NCBI RefSeq assembly: GCF_026013415.1
Contig: NZ_JAPDOK010000010.1
Coordinates: 1-64,000 of the forward strand
Length of the DNA stretch: 64,000 nt
Source: Sphingomonas caeni
GTDB lineage: Bacteria > Pseudomonadota > Alphaproteobacteria > Sphingomonadales > Sphingomonadaceae
Reading direction: 5' to 3'
Of the stretch, positions 16,098-24,402 are shown in pieces. The stretch's first letter is position 1, and the number at the start of each line of letters is the position of its first letter. The position numbers and the translations under genes were made by a program. Under the pieces are notes generated by a model. That model saw nothing but the letters and a program-made list of their open reading frames with translations. It did no database searches and had not been told where the DNA came from.

Positions 16098-17009
16098 ATG
16101 ATCCGCCGCGCGCTCCTCCTGCTCGCCGCCCCGCTGCTGGTCGGCATCGGCGCGCCGGGCGGCGATACGGTTCAAGTCGATCCCCTCACCCTCGCCGACG
16201 ACGATTTCGCCCGCCATCGCGATGCCGCCGAATGGCGCGGCCTGAGCGTCGAGCAGGTCGAGTTCCGCGAGGATCAGGTCCGCTGGCGGATCTGGCGGAT
16301 CGTCAACACCGCCCGGCCCAGGGGTCCGCTCTGGCTCGTGCTCCACGATAACGAGAGCGGCGCGTTCGATGCGGCACTGGTCGCCGTACGCGCCTATGGC
16401 GGGACGATGGTCGCGGTCGATACCGGCGTGGATCCCGAGCATGACGGCCAGCGCTTCAACTATGCGGTCGATCGCGGCTGGCCGGTCGATCCCAACCGCA
16501 ATTTCGATCCCTCGATCCCGCTCTACGCCGCGAACATGCTCGCCGGCTGGACCCCCGCCGACGGCCCGGTCATCGCGCTCCACACCAACACCAGGGGCTT
16601 CGACACCCGCCTCTCGACCTGCAACCGCAGCGACCGCCCGGGCAATGGCGTGATCTCGATCCGCTACTGCGACGGGCGCTACATGCCCTATCCGTCGCTC
16701 GCCAAGGCCTGGCCGTTCGACGATGACGACACGCTCGTCTTCATCCCCCAGCTCGCCGGGCGCGACATCCGCAGCGCCTTTTGCTGGAAGCTCAACGAGG
16801 GCGATTTCAATATCGTCGCGGAGACGGTGACGGTCAGCGACCGTTCGATCTCGAACTATGCCGCGCTCCACGCCCTGCCCTATCTCACGCTCGAGACGCT
16901 TGATTCGGGTCTTGCGCCCGCCGCGCTGGCCGGCCAGCGCGACCGGCTCGTCGCGATGGTCGATCGCGCCTTCGAAATGTGCGTTCCCCAGATCCGCAAG
17001 GGCGGTTAG
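16098..17009 (+). CDS. Secreted protein with M14-like zinc-peptidase motifs
   Basis: A 303-residue protein with a signal peptide (ALLLLAAPLLVGIGA). Three elements in order resemble M14 carboxypeptidase or related amidase sites: HxxE in LVLHDNESG (H83, E86), DPNRNFDP (131-138), and a later histidine in IALHTNTRG (H162). That order (HxxE, then NRNF, then H) is what M14 zinc sites show. C-terminal to it are five cysteines and an acidic FDDDDT segment. The catalytic glutamate typical of M14 could be E242 (IVAETVTVSD) or E266, not certain. The assignment rests on motifs only. Possible target: peptidoglycan peptides. Confidence 0.5.
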   Translation: MIRRALLLLAAPLLVGIGAPGGDTVQVDPLTLADDDFARHRDAAEWRGLSVEQVEFREDQVRWRIWRIVNTARPRGPLWLVLHDNESGAFDAALVAVRAYGGTMVAVDTGVDPEHDGQRFNYAVDRGWPVDPNRNFDPSIPLYAANMLAGWTPADGPVIALHTNTRGFDTRLSTCNRSDRPGNGVISIRYCDGRYMPYPSLAKAWPFDDDDTLVFIPQLAGRDIRSAFCWKLNEGDFNIVAETVTVSDRSISNYAALHALPYLTLETLDSGLAPAALAGQRDRLVAMVDRAFEMCVPQIRKGG

Positions 17010-17043
17010 CGGCGCTCCCCGCCGGGAAGCGCCGCGTTCGATG

Positions 17044-17310
17044 TCAGCCCGCGACTTCCTTGCCGCCCAGCCCCAGCCCGGCGAGCACCAGCGCCGAGGT
17101 CGCGCCGCCGAAGAAGGGGATCGCCGCGGTCGCGAGGAAGCTGCCGTCCGACACTTCCTTGAGCACGATCGACGCGCCGATGCCCGCCGCGGCGCCGATG
17201 ACGATCTCGATCCACCACCAGGGATCGGGCTGCGGTTTTTTCGGACCGCGCCACCAGCCGGGCCATTTGGTACCGCACATCCCCATCATCGCTGCAAAGG
17301 CGTACATCAT
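17044..17310 (-). CDS. Small membrane protein, unknown
   Basis: Eighty-eight residues with a short N-terminal hydrophobic stretch, a Trp/Pro-rich loop (KWPGWWRGPKKPQPDPWWW) and two close helices (about 37-53 and 61-83) rich in Gly/Ala. Start ATG 17310 follows GGGAGAAGCAGG; an upstream ATG at 17337 is possible. It converges on the M14-like gene with 34 bases between. No family recognised. Confidence 0.55.
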   Translation of the reverse strand: MMYAFAAMMGMCGTKWPGWWRGPKKPQPDPWWWIEIVIGAAAGIGASIVLKEVSDGSFLATAAIPFFGGATSALVLAGLGLGGKEVAG

Positions 17311-17555
17311 CCTGCTTCTCCCAAGTTGTTCGTACACAACTCACGGAGCACCCCGGTATCCGTGCTGGGCCATTATCATCGTCAATCTATCGGGTAAAGC
17401 AGACTCTACTAACCTCGACTCAGGCACTTCTATCCGGCGACTCAGATTAATTTAGACTCATTGAGTGGATATTTGCCAGACGCCCCGCAAACCCGCTCAT
17501 CCCACAAAAACCGCCGGGGCTGGCGAAACGCGTCTTACGCGACTAGATCAGCCTC

Positions 17556-18950
17556 ATGCCTGATCTCAGCACCCTCGTTCAGCCCGATCGCGGCCAGGCC
17601 GCGCGCACCATCCACCTGATCGACGCCAAGGGCTATGACGCCTGGCTCGCCGCCCAGCCGCCGCGCCACCGCGCCGCGCTGACCGCGCAGAAATTCGCGC
17701 CCACCAGCTCCGCCACCGCGATCCTGCCCGGCGATGCGCCCGAGGACTGGTCCGCGCTCGGCGTGGTCGCCAATGTCGATCGGCTCTCGCCCTGGTGTGT
17801 CGCCAAGCTCGCAGAAGTCCTTCCCGAAGGCACCTATCGCGTCGAGGGCCGCGAGCCCGGCACCGCCATCTATGGCTGGCTGACCGCGCAATACAGGTTC
17901 GACCGCTACAAGAAGAAGGACGAGAAGGCCCCGGGCCCGCGCGTGCTGCTCACCGGCGATCCCGCCAGGATGGACGAGGCGCTGCGGCTCGCCAGCGTCA
18001 CGTACAAGATCCGCGACTGGGTCAATACCGGCGCCAATGATTTCGGCCCCGCCGATGTCGAGGCCGCCGCCGCCGAGATCGCCAAGCTTTATGGCGCCAC
18101 GCTCAGCGTGGTGAAGGGCGCCGAGATCGAGAAGGGCTATGGCATGCTCCACGCGGTGGGCAAGGCCGCGGGCAAGGGCCGCGAGCCGCGGCTGATCGAG
18201 ATCGAATGGGGCAACCCCGATCACCCGCGCATCGCGATCGTCGGCAAGGGCGTGTGCTTCGATTCGGGCGGGCTCGACATCAAGCCGGCCGCGGGCATGC
18301 GCCTCATGAAGAAGGACATGGGCGGCGCCGCGCACGCGCTGGCGCTCGCCGAGATGATCATGGGCGCGCGGCTGCCCGTGCGGCTCCACATGCTCGTACC
18401 CGCGGTCGAGAATTCGATCAACGGCGAGGCGGCGCGCCCCGGCGACGTGATGATTTCGCGCAAGGGCATCACCGTGGAGAACAGCAATACCGACGCCGAG
18501 GGCCGCCTCATCCTGGGCGATGCCTTCACCAAGGCGGAAGAGAAGAAGCCCGAGCTGATCTTCAACTTCGCGACCCTGACCGGCGCCGCGCGGGTCGCGC
18601 TGGGGCCGGACCTGACCGCGATGTTCGCCAATGACGACACGCTCGCCGCCGAGCTGCTCGCCGCCGCCGAGACCGAGGCCGATCCGATGTGGCGCCTGCC
18701 GCTCTACGATCCCTACAAGGAAATGCTGAAGAGCGACGTCGCCGACATGGTCAACGCCGCCGAAGGCCCCTGGGGCGGCGCGCTGACCGCAGCCCTGTTC
18801 CTCAAGGAATTCGTCCCCGCGGGCGCGCAATGGGCGCATTTCGACATTTTCTGCTGGCAGGGCTCGCCCAAGCCTGGCCGTCCCAAGGGCGGCGACGCGG
18901 TGAGCCTGCGCGCGACCTGGAAGGTGCTGAAGGACCGCTACGCGGGATGA
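17556..18950 (+). CDS. Leucyl aminopeptidase family (M17) peptidase
   Basis: A 464-residue cytosolic M17 metallopeptidase. The two-metal catalytic region contains GKGVCFDSGGLDIKP (about residues 229-243), KKDMGGAA with a conserved Lys/Asp pair, and the family hallmark NTDAEGRL (about 309-316). It would remove N-terminal residues from peptides as a hexamer. Sequence features place it in the PepA/PepB-like branch that alphaproteobacteria often keep as a second M17 enzyme. Its stop overlaps the start of the DUF2252 gene (ATGA), indicating coupling. Confidence 0.92.
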   Translation: MPDLSTLVQPDRGQAARTIHLIDAKGYDAWLAAQPPRHRAALTAQKFAPTSSATAILPGDAPEDWSALGVVANVDRLSPWCVAKLAEVLPEGTYRVEGREPGTAIYGWLTAQYRFDRYKKKDEKAPGPRVLLTGDPARMDEALRLASVTYKIRDWVNTGANDFGPADVEAAAAEIAKLYGATLSVVKGAEIEKGYGMLHAVGKAAGKGREPRLIEIEWGNPDHPRIAIVGKGVCFDSGGLDIKPAAGMRLMKKDMGGAAHALALAEMIMGARLPVRLHMLVPAVENSINGEAARPGDVMISRKGITVENSNTDAEGRLILGDAFTKAEEKKPELIFNFATLTGAARVALGPDLTAMFANDDTLAAELLAAAETEADPMWRLPLYDPYKEMLKSDVADMVNAAEGPWGGALTAALFLKEFVPAGAQWAHFDIFCWQGSPKPGRPKGGDAVSLRATWKVLKDRYAG

Positions 18951-20011
18951 GCCGCAAGGCATCCGCCCTCCCCGGCCTCGCCGAATCGATCGCAGGCTAT
19001 GAGGCGTGGATGCGCAAGCAGCTGGGCGACGAGCTCGTCGCCAAGGATCTGAAGCGCAAACATGAGCGGATGCGCGAGCATCCCTTCCTGTTCCTGCGCG
19101 CAACCTGCTGGCGCTGGGCCGAGGCCGCGCCCTCGCTCTGCTCCGAGCTGATGGATGCGCCAGCCGTAGCCTCGGTCGGCGACGCGCATGCCGGCAATTT
19201 CGGGCTGTGGCGCGATGCCGGGGCGCGGCTGGTATGGGGCGTCAACGATTATGACGAGGCGGCGGTGCTGCCCTGGTGCCTCGATCTTGTCCGCCTCGCC
19301 GCGAGCATCGCACTGGCGATCCCCGATCCCGGCCCGGCCGAGACCGCCGCGGCGATGCTCGATGCCTATGCCCGCGCGCTCGCGGCGCCCAGGCCGTTCG
19401 TGCTCGAACGCGATCATCTCTGGTTGCGAGACGCCTTCGCCGCCAACGACGCACAGCGCGAGGATTTCTGGACCGAGCTCCAGGGTGCCAAGGCGGCGCG
19501 TACGGTGCCCGATCGGCTGCGCAAGGCGCTGACAGCCACGCTTCCCAAGGGCGTGGAGGCGCGGATCGCCGCGCGGGTCGCAGGTGCGGGCAGCCTCGGG
19601 CGCCCGCGCTTCACCGCCTGGACCGAGCATCAAGGGGGCCCGCTCGCCGCCGAGGTCAAGGCGCTTCTTCCCTCATGCTGGAAGGGGGGGCGGGAGGCCG
19701 GGCTCGCGGCGAAAATGGCGGCAGGGCGCTTCCGCTCGCCCGACGCGAGCCTCGACTATCGCGCGCGCCGTGTCACCCGACGCCTCTCCCCAAACGGCCG
19801 CAAACTGACCTTTGAGGAGATCGGGCCCGAACTCCGCCTCCAGCTGATCGGAGCAATGGCCGCCGATCTCGCCGCGATCCATGCCGATGGCGCGGGCGCG
19901 TCAAGGGCGATCGCGACGGACCTCAAGCGCCGCGGCCCCGCCTGGCTCGCGGCGGCCGCGACCCGCGTCGCGGAATGGACCGCCGGGGAGCACGCCAGCT
20001 ACCGCGGCTAG
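18947..20011 (+). CDS. DUF2252 family protein
   Basis: A 354-residue protein of the DUF2252 family, which is distantly kinase-like. Two characteristic motifs are seen: ASVGDAHAGNFGLW (about residues 74-87) and WGVNDYDEAAVLPWCLDLVRLAAS (about 94-117), the pattern of phosphotransferase-type catalytic and metal-binding loops. The N-terminal HERMREHPFLFLRAT stretch is also typical. No substrate is known. It begins at ATG 18947 in a 4-base overlap with the M17 peptidase gene, so the two products are probably made together. Confidence 0.85.
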   Translation: MSRKASALPGLAESIAGYEAWMRKQLGDELVAKDLKRKHERMREHPFLFLRATCWRWAEAAPSLCSELMDAPAVASVGDAHAGNFGLWRDAGARLVWGVNDYDEAAVLPWCLDLVRLAASIALAIPDPGPAETAAAMLDAYARALAAPRPFVLERDHLWLRDAFAANDAQREDFWTELQGAKAARTVPDRLRKALTATLPKGVEARIAARVAGAGSLGRPRFTAWTEHQGGPLAAEVKALLPSCWKGGREAGLAAKMAAGRFRSPDASLDYRARRVTRRLSPNGRKLTFEEIGPELRLQLIGAMAADLAAIHADGAGASRAIATDLKRRGPAWLAAAATRVAEWTAGEHASYRG

Positions 20012-20012
20012 C

Positions 20013-20414
20013 TCAGCCGTAATGCTCGATCCCCTCGCCGGCGATCTCCACCCAGCCATGCTTGCGCCCCTCATAGACCGAATATTCGGGCCAGGGCGTG
20101 AACCCCGGATCGGCAAAGGCGCCCACCGGCACCGCGATCAGCCCCGGCTGGCTGTCGAGCACATAGGCGATGTCCGATCCGCACGCGGCGCAGAAACGGA
20201 AGGTCGCGCTGCTGCCCGAATCGTTGACGCGGGTCCATTCGCGCGTCTCGCCTGCGATCGTCACCTGCGCTTCCGGCCAGCGCGCCTGCACCGCGAACGC
20301 GCTCCCGCTGCGCCGCTGGCAGTGGAGGCAATGGCACACCGACACCCGCACCGGTTCGCCCTCGCACACCGCCGTGGCTGCACCGCACCGGCATTCGGCC
20401 TTTCGTGTCGTCAC
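20013..20414 (-). CDS. GFA-family zinc protein
   Basis: A 133-residue protein of the glutathione-dependent formaldehyde-activating enzyme (GFA/CENP-V) family. Zinc ligands appear as CRCG (near the start), CHCLHC (about residues 30-35) and CAAC (about 82-85). The QRRSGSAFAVQARW stretch between them is typical. Most members do not act on formaldehyde and have unknown partners. The start is taken at GTG 20414 because GGGAGA lies 6 bases upstream and the family begins just before the CxC motif. It is tail to tail with DUF2252, one base apart. Confidence 0.85.
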   Translation of the reverse strand: MTTRKAECRCGAATAVCEGEPVRVSVCHCLHCQRRSGSAFAVQARWPEAQVTIAGETREWTRVNDSGSSATFRFCAACGSDIAYVLDSQPGLIAVPVGAFADPGFTPWPEYSVYEGRKHGWVEIAGEGIEHYG

Positions 20415-20476
20415 CCGCGATCTCCCTGATCCACCGGGGAGGGTAATTCCCCGCAACCCGCATTAATAGCGCTGCG

Positions 20477-21103
20477 ATGAGCAACCGAAAGCGCGGCCGC
20501 CCGCCCCATGCGGACATCCTCACCCCCGCCGAATGGCGCGTGGTCGAGGCGGTGCGCCACGGCATGACCAACCCCGAGATCGCCCGCCGCCTCGGGCACA
20601 GCAACGACGCGGTCAAATATCATCTCGCCAATGCGATGGCGAAACTCGGCTTCACCCGCCGCGCCGAGATCCGCGACTGGACCGGGATCAGCGCCGCCAG
20701 CCCCTTGCACGGAAAGGAACCCGATATGAGCGAAGCCCTTGCCCTCGGCCCGATCGGCCAGATCGCGCGCAGCGTCGCGGAGATCGGCGCCGCGACCGCA
20801 TTCTACCGCGACATTCTCGGCCTCCCCTTCCTCTACGCCTTCGGCAACCTCGCCTTTTTCGATTGCGGCGGCACGAGGCTGTTCCTCTCCGAAGGCGATG
20901 GCGGCCCCGCCGAATCGATCCTCTATTTCCGCGTGCCGAACATCCACGCCGCCCACGCCCAGCTGATCGAACGCGGCGCCACCTTCGTCGATGCCCCGCA
21001 CATGATCCACCGCCACACCGACGGCACCGAGGAGTGGATGGCGTTCTTCAACGACAATGAAGGCCGCCCGCTGGCGATCATGGCGCAGGTGCGCACCCCA
21101 TGA
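20477..21103 (+). CDS. LuxR-type HTH fused to a VOC (glyoxalase-like) domain
   Basis: A 208-residue two-domain protein. Residues 14-70 form a LuxR/GerE helix-turn-helix (LTPAEWRVVEAVRHGMTNPEIARRLGHSNDAVKYHLANAM). Residues 92-205 form a VOC domain (IARSVAEIGAATAFYRDILGLPFLYAFG to NDNEGRPLAIMAQ). The fusion suggests a regulator that senses a small molecule through the VOC fold, or self-regulated VOC enzyme. The domain boundary carries GGAAAGGAA and ATG 20726, so the VOC domain could also be made alone. Divergent from the GFA gene across 62 bases. Confidence 0.85.
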   Translation: MSNRKRGRPPHADILTPAEWRVVEAVRHGMTNPEIARRLGHSNDAVKYHLANAMAKLGFTRRAEIRDWTGISAASPLHGKEPDMSEALALGPIGQIARSVAEIGAATAFYRDILGLPFLYAFGNLAFFDCGGTRLFLSEGDGGPAESILYFRVPNIHAAHAQLIERGATFVDAPHMIHRHTDGTEEWMAFFNDNEGRPLAIMAQVRTP

Positions 21104-21104
21104 C

Positions 21105-21187
21105 CGTCATCCCGGCGAAAGCCGGGACCCAGAGCCAAGCAGGGCATCGTTCGCGACTCTGGGTCACGGCTTTCGCCGGGATGACGG
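21105..21187. repeat. 31-bp inverted repeat (GTCATCCCGGCGAAAGCC family)
   Basis: Arms about 21105-21134 and 21157-21187 differ by one base and enclose a 22-base centre. The copy begins two bases after the HTH-VOC stop codon and ends 29 bases before the transporter start. It is the same family as 6721-6800 with a different loop, and may act as terminator or insulating element. Confidence 0.85.
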
Positions 21188-21215
21188 TTGCAGGTTTTTC
21201 CCTTAAGCCACTCGC

Positions 21216-22586
21216 GTGGCCGCCAAATCCCATCCCCGCCTGACCCTGGTCGCCTGCATCCTCGCGTCGAGCCTCGCTTTCATCGACGGTTCGGTCACCA
21301 ATGTCGCCCTGCCCGCGATCGGCAAGGACCTCCACGCTACCCCCGCCGAGCTGCAATGGACGATCAACGCCTATCTGCTTCCGCTCTCGGCATTGCTGCT
21401 GATCGGCGGCGCGGCGGGAGATCATTTCGGGCGGCGCAAGCTGCTTGTCGCGGGCATCGGGCTCTTCACTTTGGCCTCGGTCGCCTGCGCCCTGGCGGGC
21501 GACCTCGCCCTGCTCCTCGCCGCCCGCGCGGTGCAGGGCGTGGGCGCGGCGATCCTGCTGCCCAACAGCCTCGCCGCGCTCGGCCACGCCTTTACTGGCG
21601 AAGAGCGCGGCAAGGCGATCGGCACCTGGGCCGGGGTCGGCGCGATTGCCGGCGCAGTGGGGCCACCCCTGGGGGGCTGGCTGGTCGATGCGGTCGGCTG
21701 GCGCGCGATCTTCTATGTCAACGTCCCCATCGCTCTCGCCGCGATGGGGATCGCGCTCCTCTATGTCGAGGAAAGCGCGGAGGGCGAGCTCCCGCTCGAT
21801 CTTCCCGGCGCCGCCACTGCGACGCTCGCGCTGGGCGCGATCACCTGGGCGCTGACGCTGTGGTCGAGCCACCACGATATCGACGCCACCGCCGGGGTCG
21901 GCCTCGCGGCGGGGATCGCCTGCACCGCGCTGTTCCTGTGGATCGAACGCCGGCGCGGCAGCCGCGCGATGATGCCCATCGCGATGTTCGGCTCGCGCGC
22001 CTTTACCGGGCTCACCCTGCTCACCTTCCTCCTCTACGGCGCGCTGGGCGGGGTGCTGCTCCTGCTCCCCTATGTGCTGATCCAGGCGGGGGGTTACACC
22101 GCACTCCAGGCGGGGCTCGCCCTGCTGCCGATGCCGCTCGGCATGGGGCTGGCCTCGCGCGTGATGGGACACCTGACGGCGAAGGTCGGCCCGCGCTGGC
22201 CACTGACCGGCGGCGCGTTCGTGGTCGGCATCGGCTTCGCGCTGTTCCTGCTCGTCACCGATGGCGCACCCTATTGGAGCTCGGTCTTCCCCGGGGCACT
22301 GGTGATCGCGGTCGGCATGTCGAGCGTCGCCGCGCCGCTGACCACCGCTGTGCTCGCCTCGGTCGACGACAGCCATGCCGGCACCGCCTCGGGCTTCAAC
22401 AGCGCGATCGCGCGCGCGGGCGGGCTGATCGCCACGGCCATTGCCGGCGCGGTGATCGCCACTGCGGGAAGCGGCCTGATCCAGGCCTTCCATGGCGCCG
22501 CGCTCACCGGCGCCGCAATGGCCCTGCTGTCGAGCGCCACCGCATTCTTCACGCTCGCCGGCGCGCCGAAAGGCAAGGCTGATTGA
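21216..22586 (+). CDS. MFS drug-efflux transporter, DHA2 (EmrB/QacA) family
   Basis: A 456-residue inner-membrane transporter with about 14 hydrophobic helices. DHA2 marks include the early LASSLAFIDGSVTNVALPAIG helix (motif D1), GDHFGRRKLL between helices 2 and 3 (motif A), and AVQGVGAAILLPNSLA plus GAVGPPLGGWLVDAVGWRAIFYVNVPI (motifs B and C of antiporters). It would exchange protons for drug-like compounds. No membrane-fusion partner is nearby. Start is GTG 21216. The next gene starts at TTG 22583, overlapping its stop. Confidence 0.88.
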   Translation: MAAKSHPRLTLVACILASSLAFIDGSVTNVALPAIGKDLHATPAELQWTINAYLLPLSALLLIGGAAGDHFGRRKLLVAGIGLFTLASVACALAGDLALLLAARAVQGVGAAILLPNSLAALGHAFTGEERGKAIGTWAGVGAIAGAVGPPLGGWLVDAVGWRAIFYVNVPIALAAMGIALLYVEESAEGELPLDLPGAATATLALGAITWALTLWSSHHDIDATAGVGLAAGIACTALFLWIERRRGSRAMMPIAMFGSRAFTGLTLLTFLLYGALGGVLLLLPYVLIQAGGYTALQAGLALLPMPLGMGLASRVMGHLTAKVGPRWPLTGGAFVVGIGFALFLLVTDGAPYWSSVFPGALVIAVGMSSVAAPLTTAVLASVDDSHAGTASGFNSAIARAGGLIATAIAGAVIATAGSGLIQAFHGAALTGAAMALLSSATAFFTLAGAPKGKAD

Positions 22587-23542
22587 GCGAGCGCAGGCAA
22601 GGACGATGGCTTGGCTGGGCGTTCGCGGCGCTCGCACTTGGCGGCCTCTTCTTTGCCGTGCTCCACTTTGGCGACCTTTCGCGCTTCGCGGAACTGGCAC
22701 GCCGCGCCCAGCCGCTATGGCTGGTTGCGGCCCTTTGCCTTCAGGCGAGCACCTATGTCTGCATCGCGCGGGGATGGCAGGTGATCCTGCGTCACGCCCA
22801 GGCCCCGCAGCCGCTGGGCCGTCTGCTCCCGGTCGCGATCCTCAAATTGTTCGTCGATCAGCTGGTCCCCACCGCCGGCATCGGCGGAAACGTCCTGCTT
22901 GCGGAACGCCTGACTCGCCTCGGCGCGCCGCGCCCGGCCGCGATGGGGGCGGTGCTGGTCTCCATGATCGGCTATTATCTGGCCTATGCCGCGATGGCGC
23001 TGGCCACGCTCGCGCTGCTCTGGATCGATCATCGCATGACCCCGGCGCTGCTCGGGCTGATCTCGCTGGTCCTTCTCTTCCTGCTGGCCGTCACCTCGCT
23101 GGTGCTCTGGCTGCATCGCCACGGCAAGCGCGCGCTTCCGGGCGGGGCGCTTCGGATAACGCCGTTGCGCAGGCTGTTCGAGATTCTCGGCGAAACGCCC
23201 CGCGAACTGCTCCGTGACCGCCCGCTCATCGCCCGCGTATCGATGTACAACGCACTGATCTTCGTCGCCGATGCCGCCACGCTGGCCCTTTGCCTCGCCG
23301 CGCTCGGCGAACCGTTTTGGCCGGTGGCGGCGTTCGCCGCGTTCATGGTGGCGACGATCGTGGCGACCCTGGGGCCCATTCCGATGGGGCTCGGCACATT
23401 CGAAGCGGCATCGACCGCAACGCTCCACGCGCTCGGCGTTCCGCTCGAAGCCGCGTTCGCCGCGACCCTGCTCCTGCGCGGGATGAGCCTTTGGCTGCCG
23501 ATGTTGCCCGGCCTGGTGCTCGCGCGGAAAACGCAGCCCTAG
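22583..23542 (+). CDS. LPG-synthase-type (UPF0104/AglD) membrane protein
   Basis: A 319-residue polytopic protein with about eight helices, of the lysylphosphatidylglycerol synthase transmembrane family. Family features are the DQLVPTAGIGGNVLLAERL loop (about residues 91-110) and GPIPMGLGTFEAASTATL (about 270-287). There is no C-terminal aminoacyl-transfer domain, so it is the flippase-like membrane part only. It starts with TTG overlapping the transporter stop and ends with a 4-base tail-to-tail overlap with tpiA. Confidence 0.82.
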   Translation: MSERRQGRWLGWAFAALALGGLFFAVLHFGDLSRFAELARRAQPLWLVAALCLQASTYVCIARGWQVILRHAQAPQPLGRLLPVAILKLFVDQLVPTAGIGGNVLLAERLTRLGAPRPAAMGAVLVSMIGYYLAYAAMALATLALLWIDHRMTPALLGLISLVLLFLLAVTSLVLWLHRHGKRALPGGALRITPLRRLFEILGETPRELLRDRPLIARVSMYNALIFVADAATLALCLAALGEPFWPVAAFAAFMVATIVATLGPIPMGLGTFEAASTATLHALGVPLEAAFAATLLLRGMSLWLPMLPGLVLARKTQP

Positions 23543-24285
23543 CCGGCGCGCGCCGCCGCGGCGATGATCGGCACGAACTTCTCCGCGGTCAGGCTCGCCC
23601 CGCCGACCAGCGCGCCATCGACATTCTCGGTCCCCAGGATCGCCGCCGCGTTCGCCCCGGTCACCGATCCGCCGTACAGGATGCGGATCCCGTCCGCCGC
23701 ATCGCCCACCATCTGGCGCAGCTTGGCCCGGGCGATCGCGTGGATCGCGGCGATATCCTCCAGCGTCGGGGTCTTGCCCGTGCCGATCGCCCAGCGCGGC
23801 TCATAAGCGAGCGTCAGCCACTCGCCCGAAGCGCCATCGGGCAGTGATTTCTCGATCTGCGACTGGACGATGCGTTCGGCGCGGCCCGCATCGCGCTCGG
23901 CCTCGGTCTCGCCGCAGCACAGTATGACGCCCAGCCCGTTGCGGCGCCCCGCCGCCGCCTTGGCCCAGGCGTCGTGGCTGGTCTCATGCTGGTCGCCGCG
24001 CCGCTCGCTATGCCCGACGATCACCACGCTCGCGCCGGCTTCGACCAGCATCGGGCCCGAGATGCAGCCGGTATGCGCGCCCCTGTCATTCTCGTGCAGG
24101 TCCTGCGCCCCCACCGGCATCGCCCCCGCGACGCCCGCCCCCGCCTCGATCAGCGTGAAGGGCAGGCACAGCGTCACATCGACGCCCGGATGCGCCGCCG
24201 CAGCCTCGGCGATCGCCGCCACTTGGGGCAAATCGGCCTTGAGCCCGTGCATCTTCCAGTTGCCGGCCACCAGCTTGCGGCGCAT
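23539..24285 (-). CDS. tpiA: Triosephosphate isomerase
   Basis: A 248-residue TIM-barrel enzyme that interconverts dihydroxyacetone phosphate and glyceraldehyde 3-phosphate. All catalytic residues are seen: N9 and K11 (AGNWKMHG), H92 (GHSERR) and E162 (AYEPRWAIGTGKTPT, with the mobile loop just after). YGGSV near residue 210 binds phosphate. ATG 24285 is the family start; an extra 18 codons upstream are open but do not fit. The ppiD gene diverges from it across 117 bases. Confidence 0.97.
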   Translation of the reverse strand: MRRKLVAGNWKMHGLKADLPQVAAIAEAAAAHPGVDVTLCLPFTLIEAGAGVAGAMPVGAQDLHENDRGAHTGCISGPMLVEAGASVVIVGHSERRGDQHETSHDAWAKAAAGRRNGLGVILCCGETEAERDAGRAERIVQSQIEKSLPDGASGEWLTLAYEPRWAIGTGKTPTLEDIAAIHAIARAKLRQMVGDAADGIRILYGGSVTGANAAAILGTENVDGALVGGASLTAEKFVPIIAAAARAG

Positions 24286-24402
24286 TCGGTATCTCCCGTG
24301 ACAATGTCCCGCCGATAGCAACCCCACGCCGTCGCACAAGCTTGAAGGCGGTGAAGACCCGCCCTAAAGCACGCCACAACTTCCTCTTTCGAACGGCCCT
24401 CC

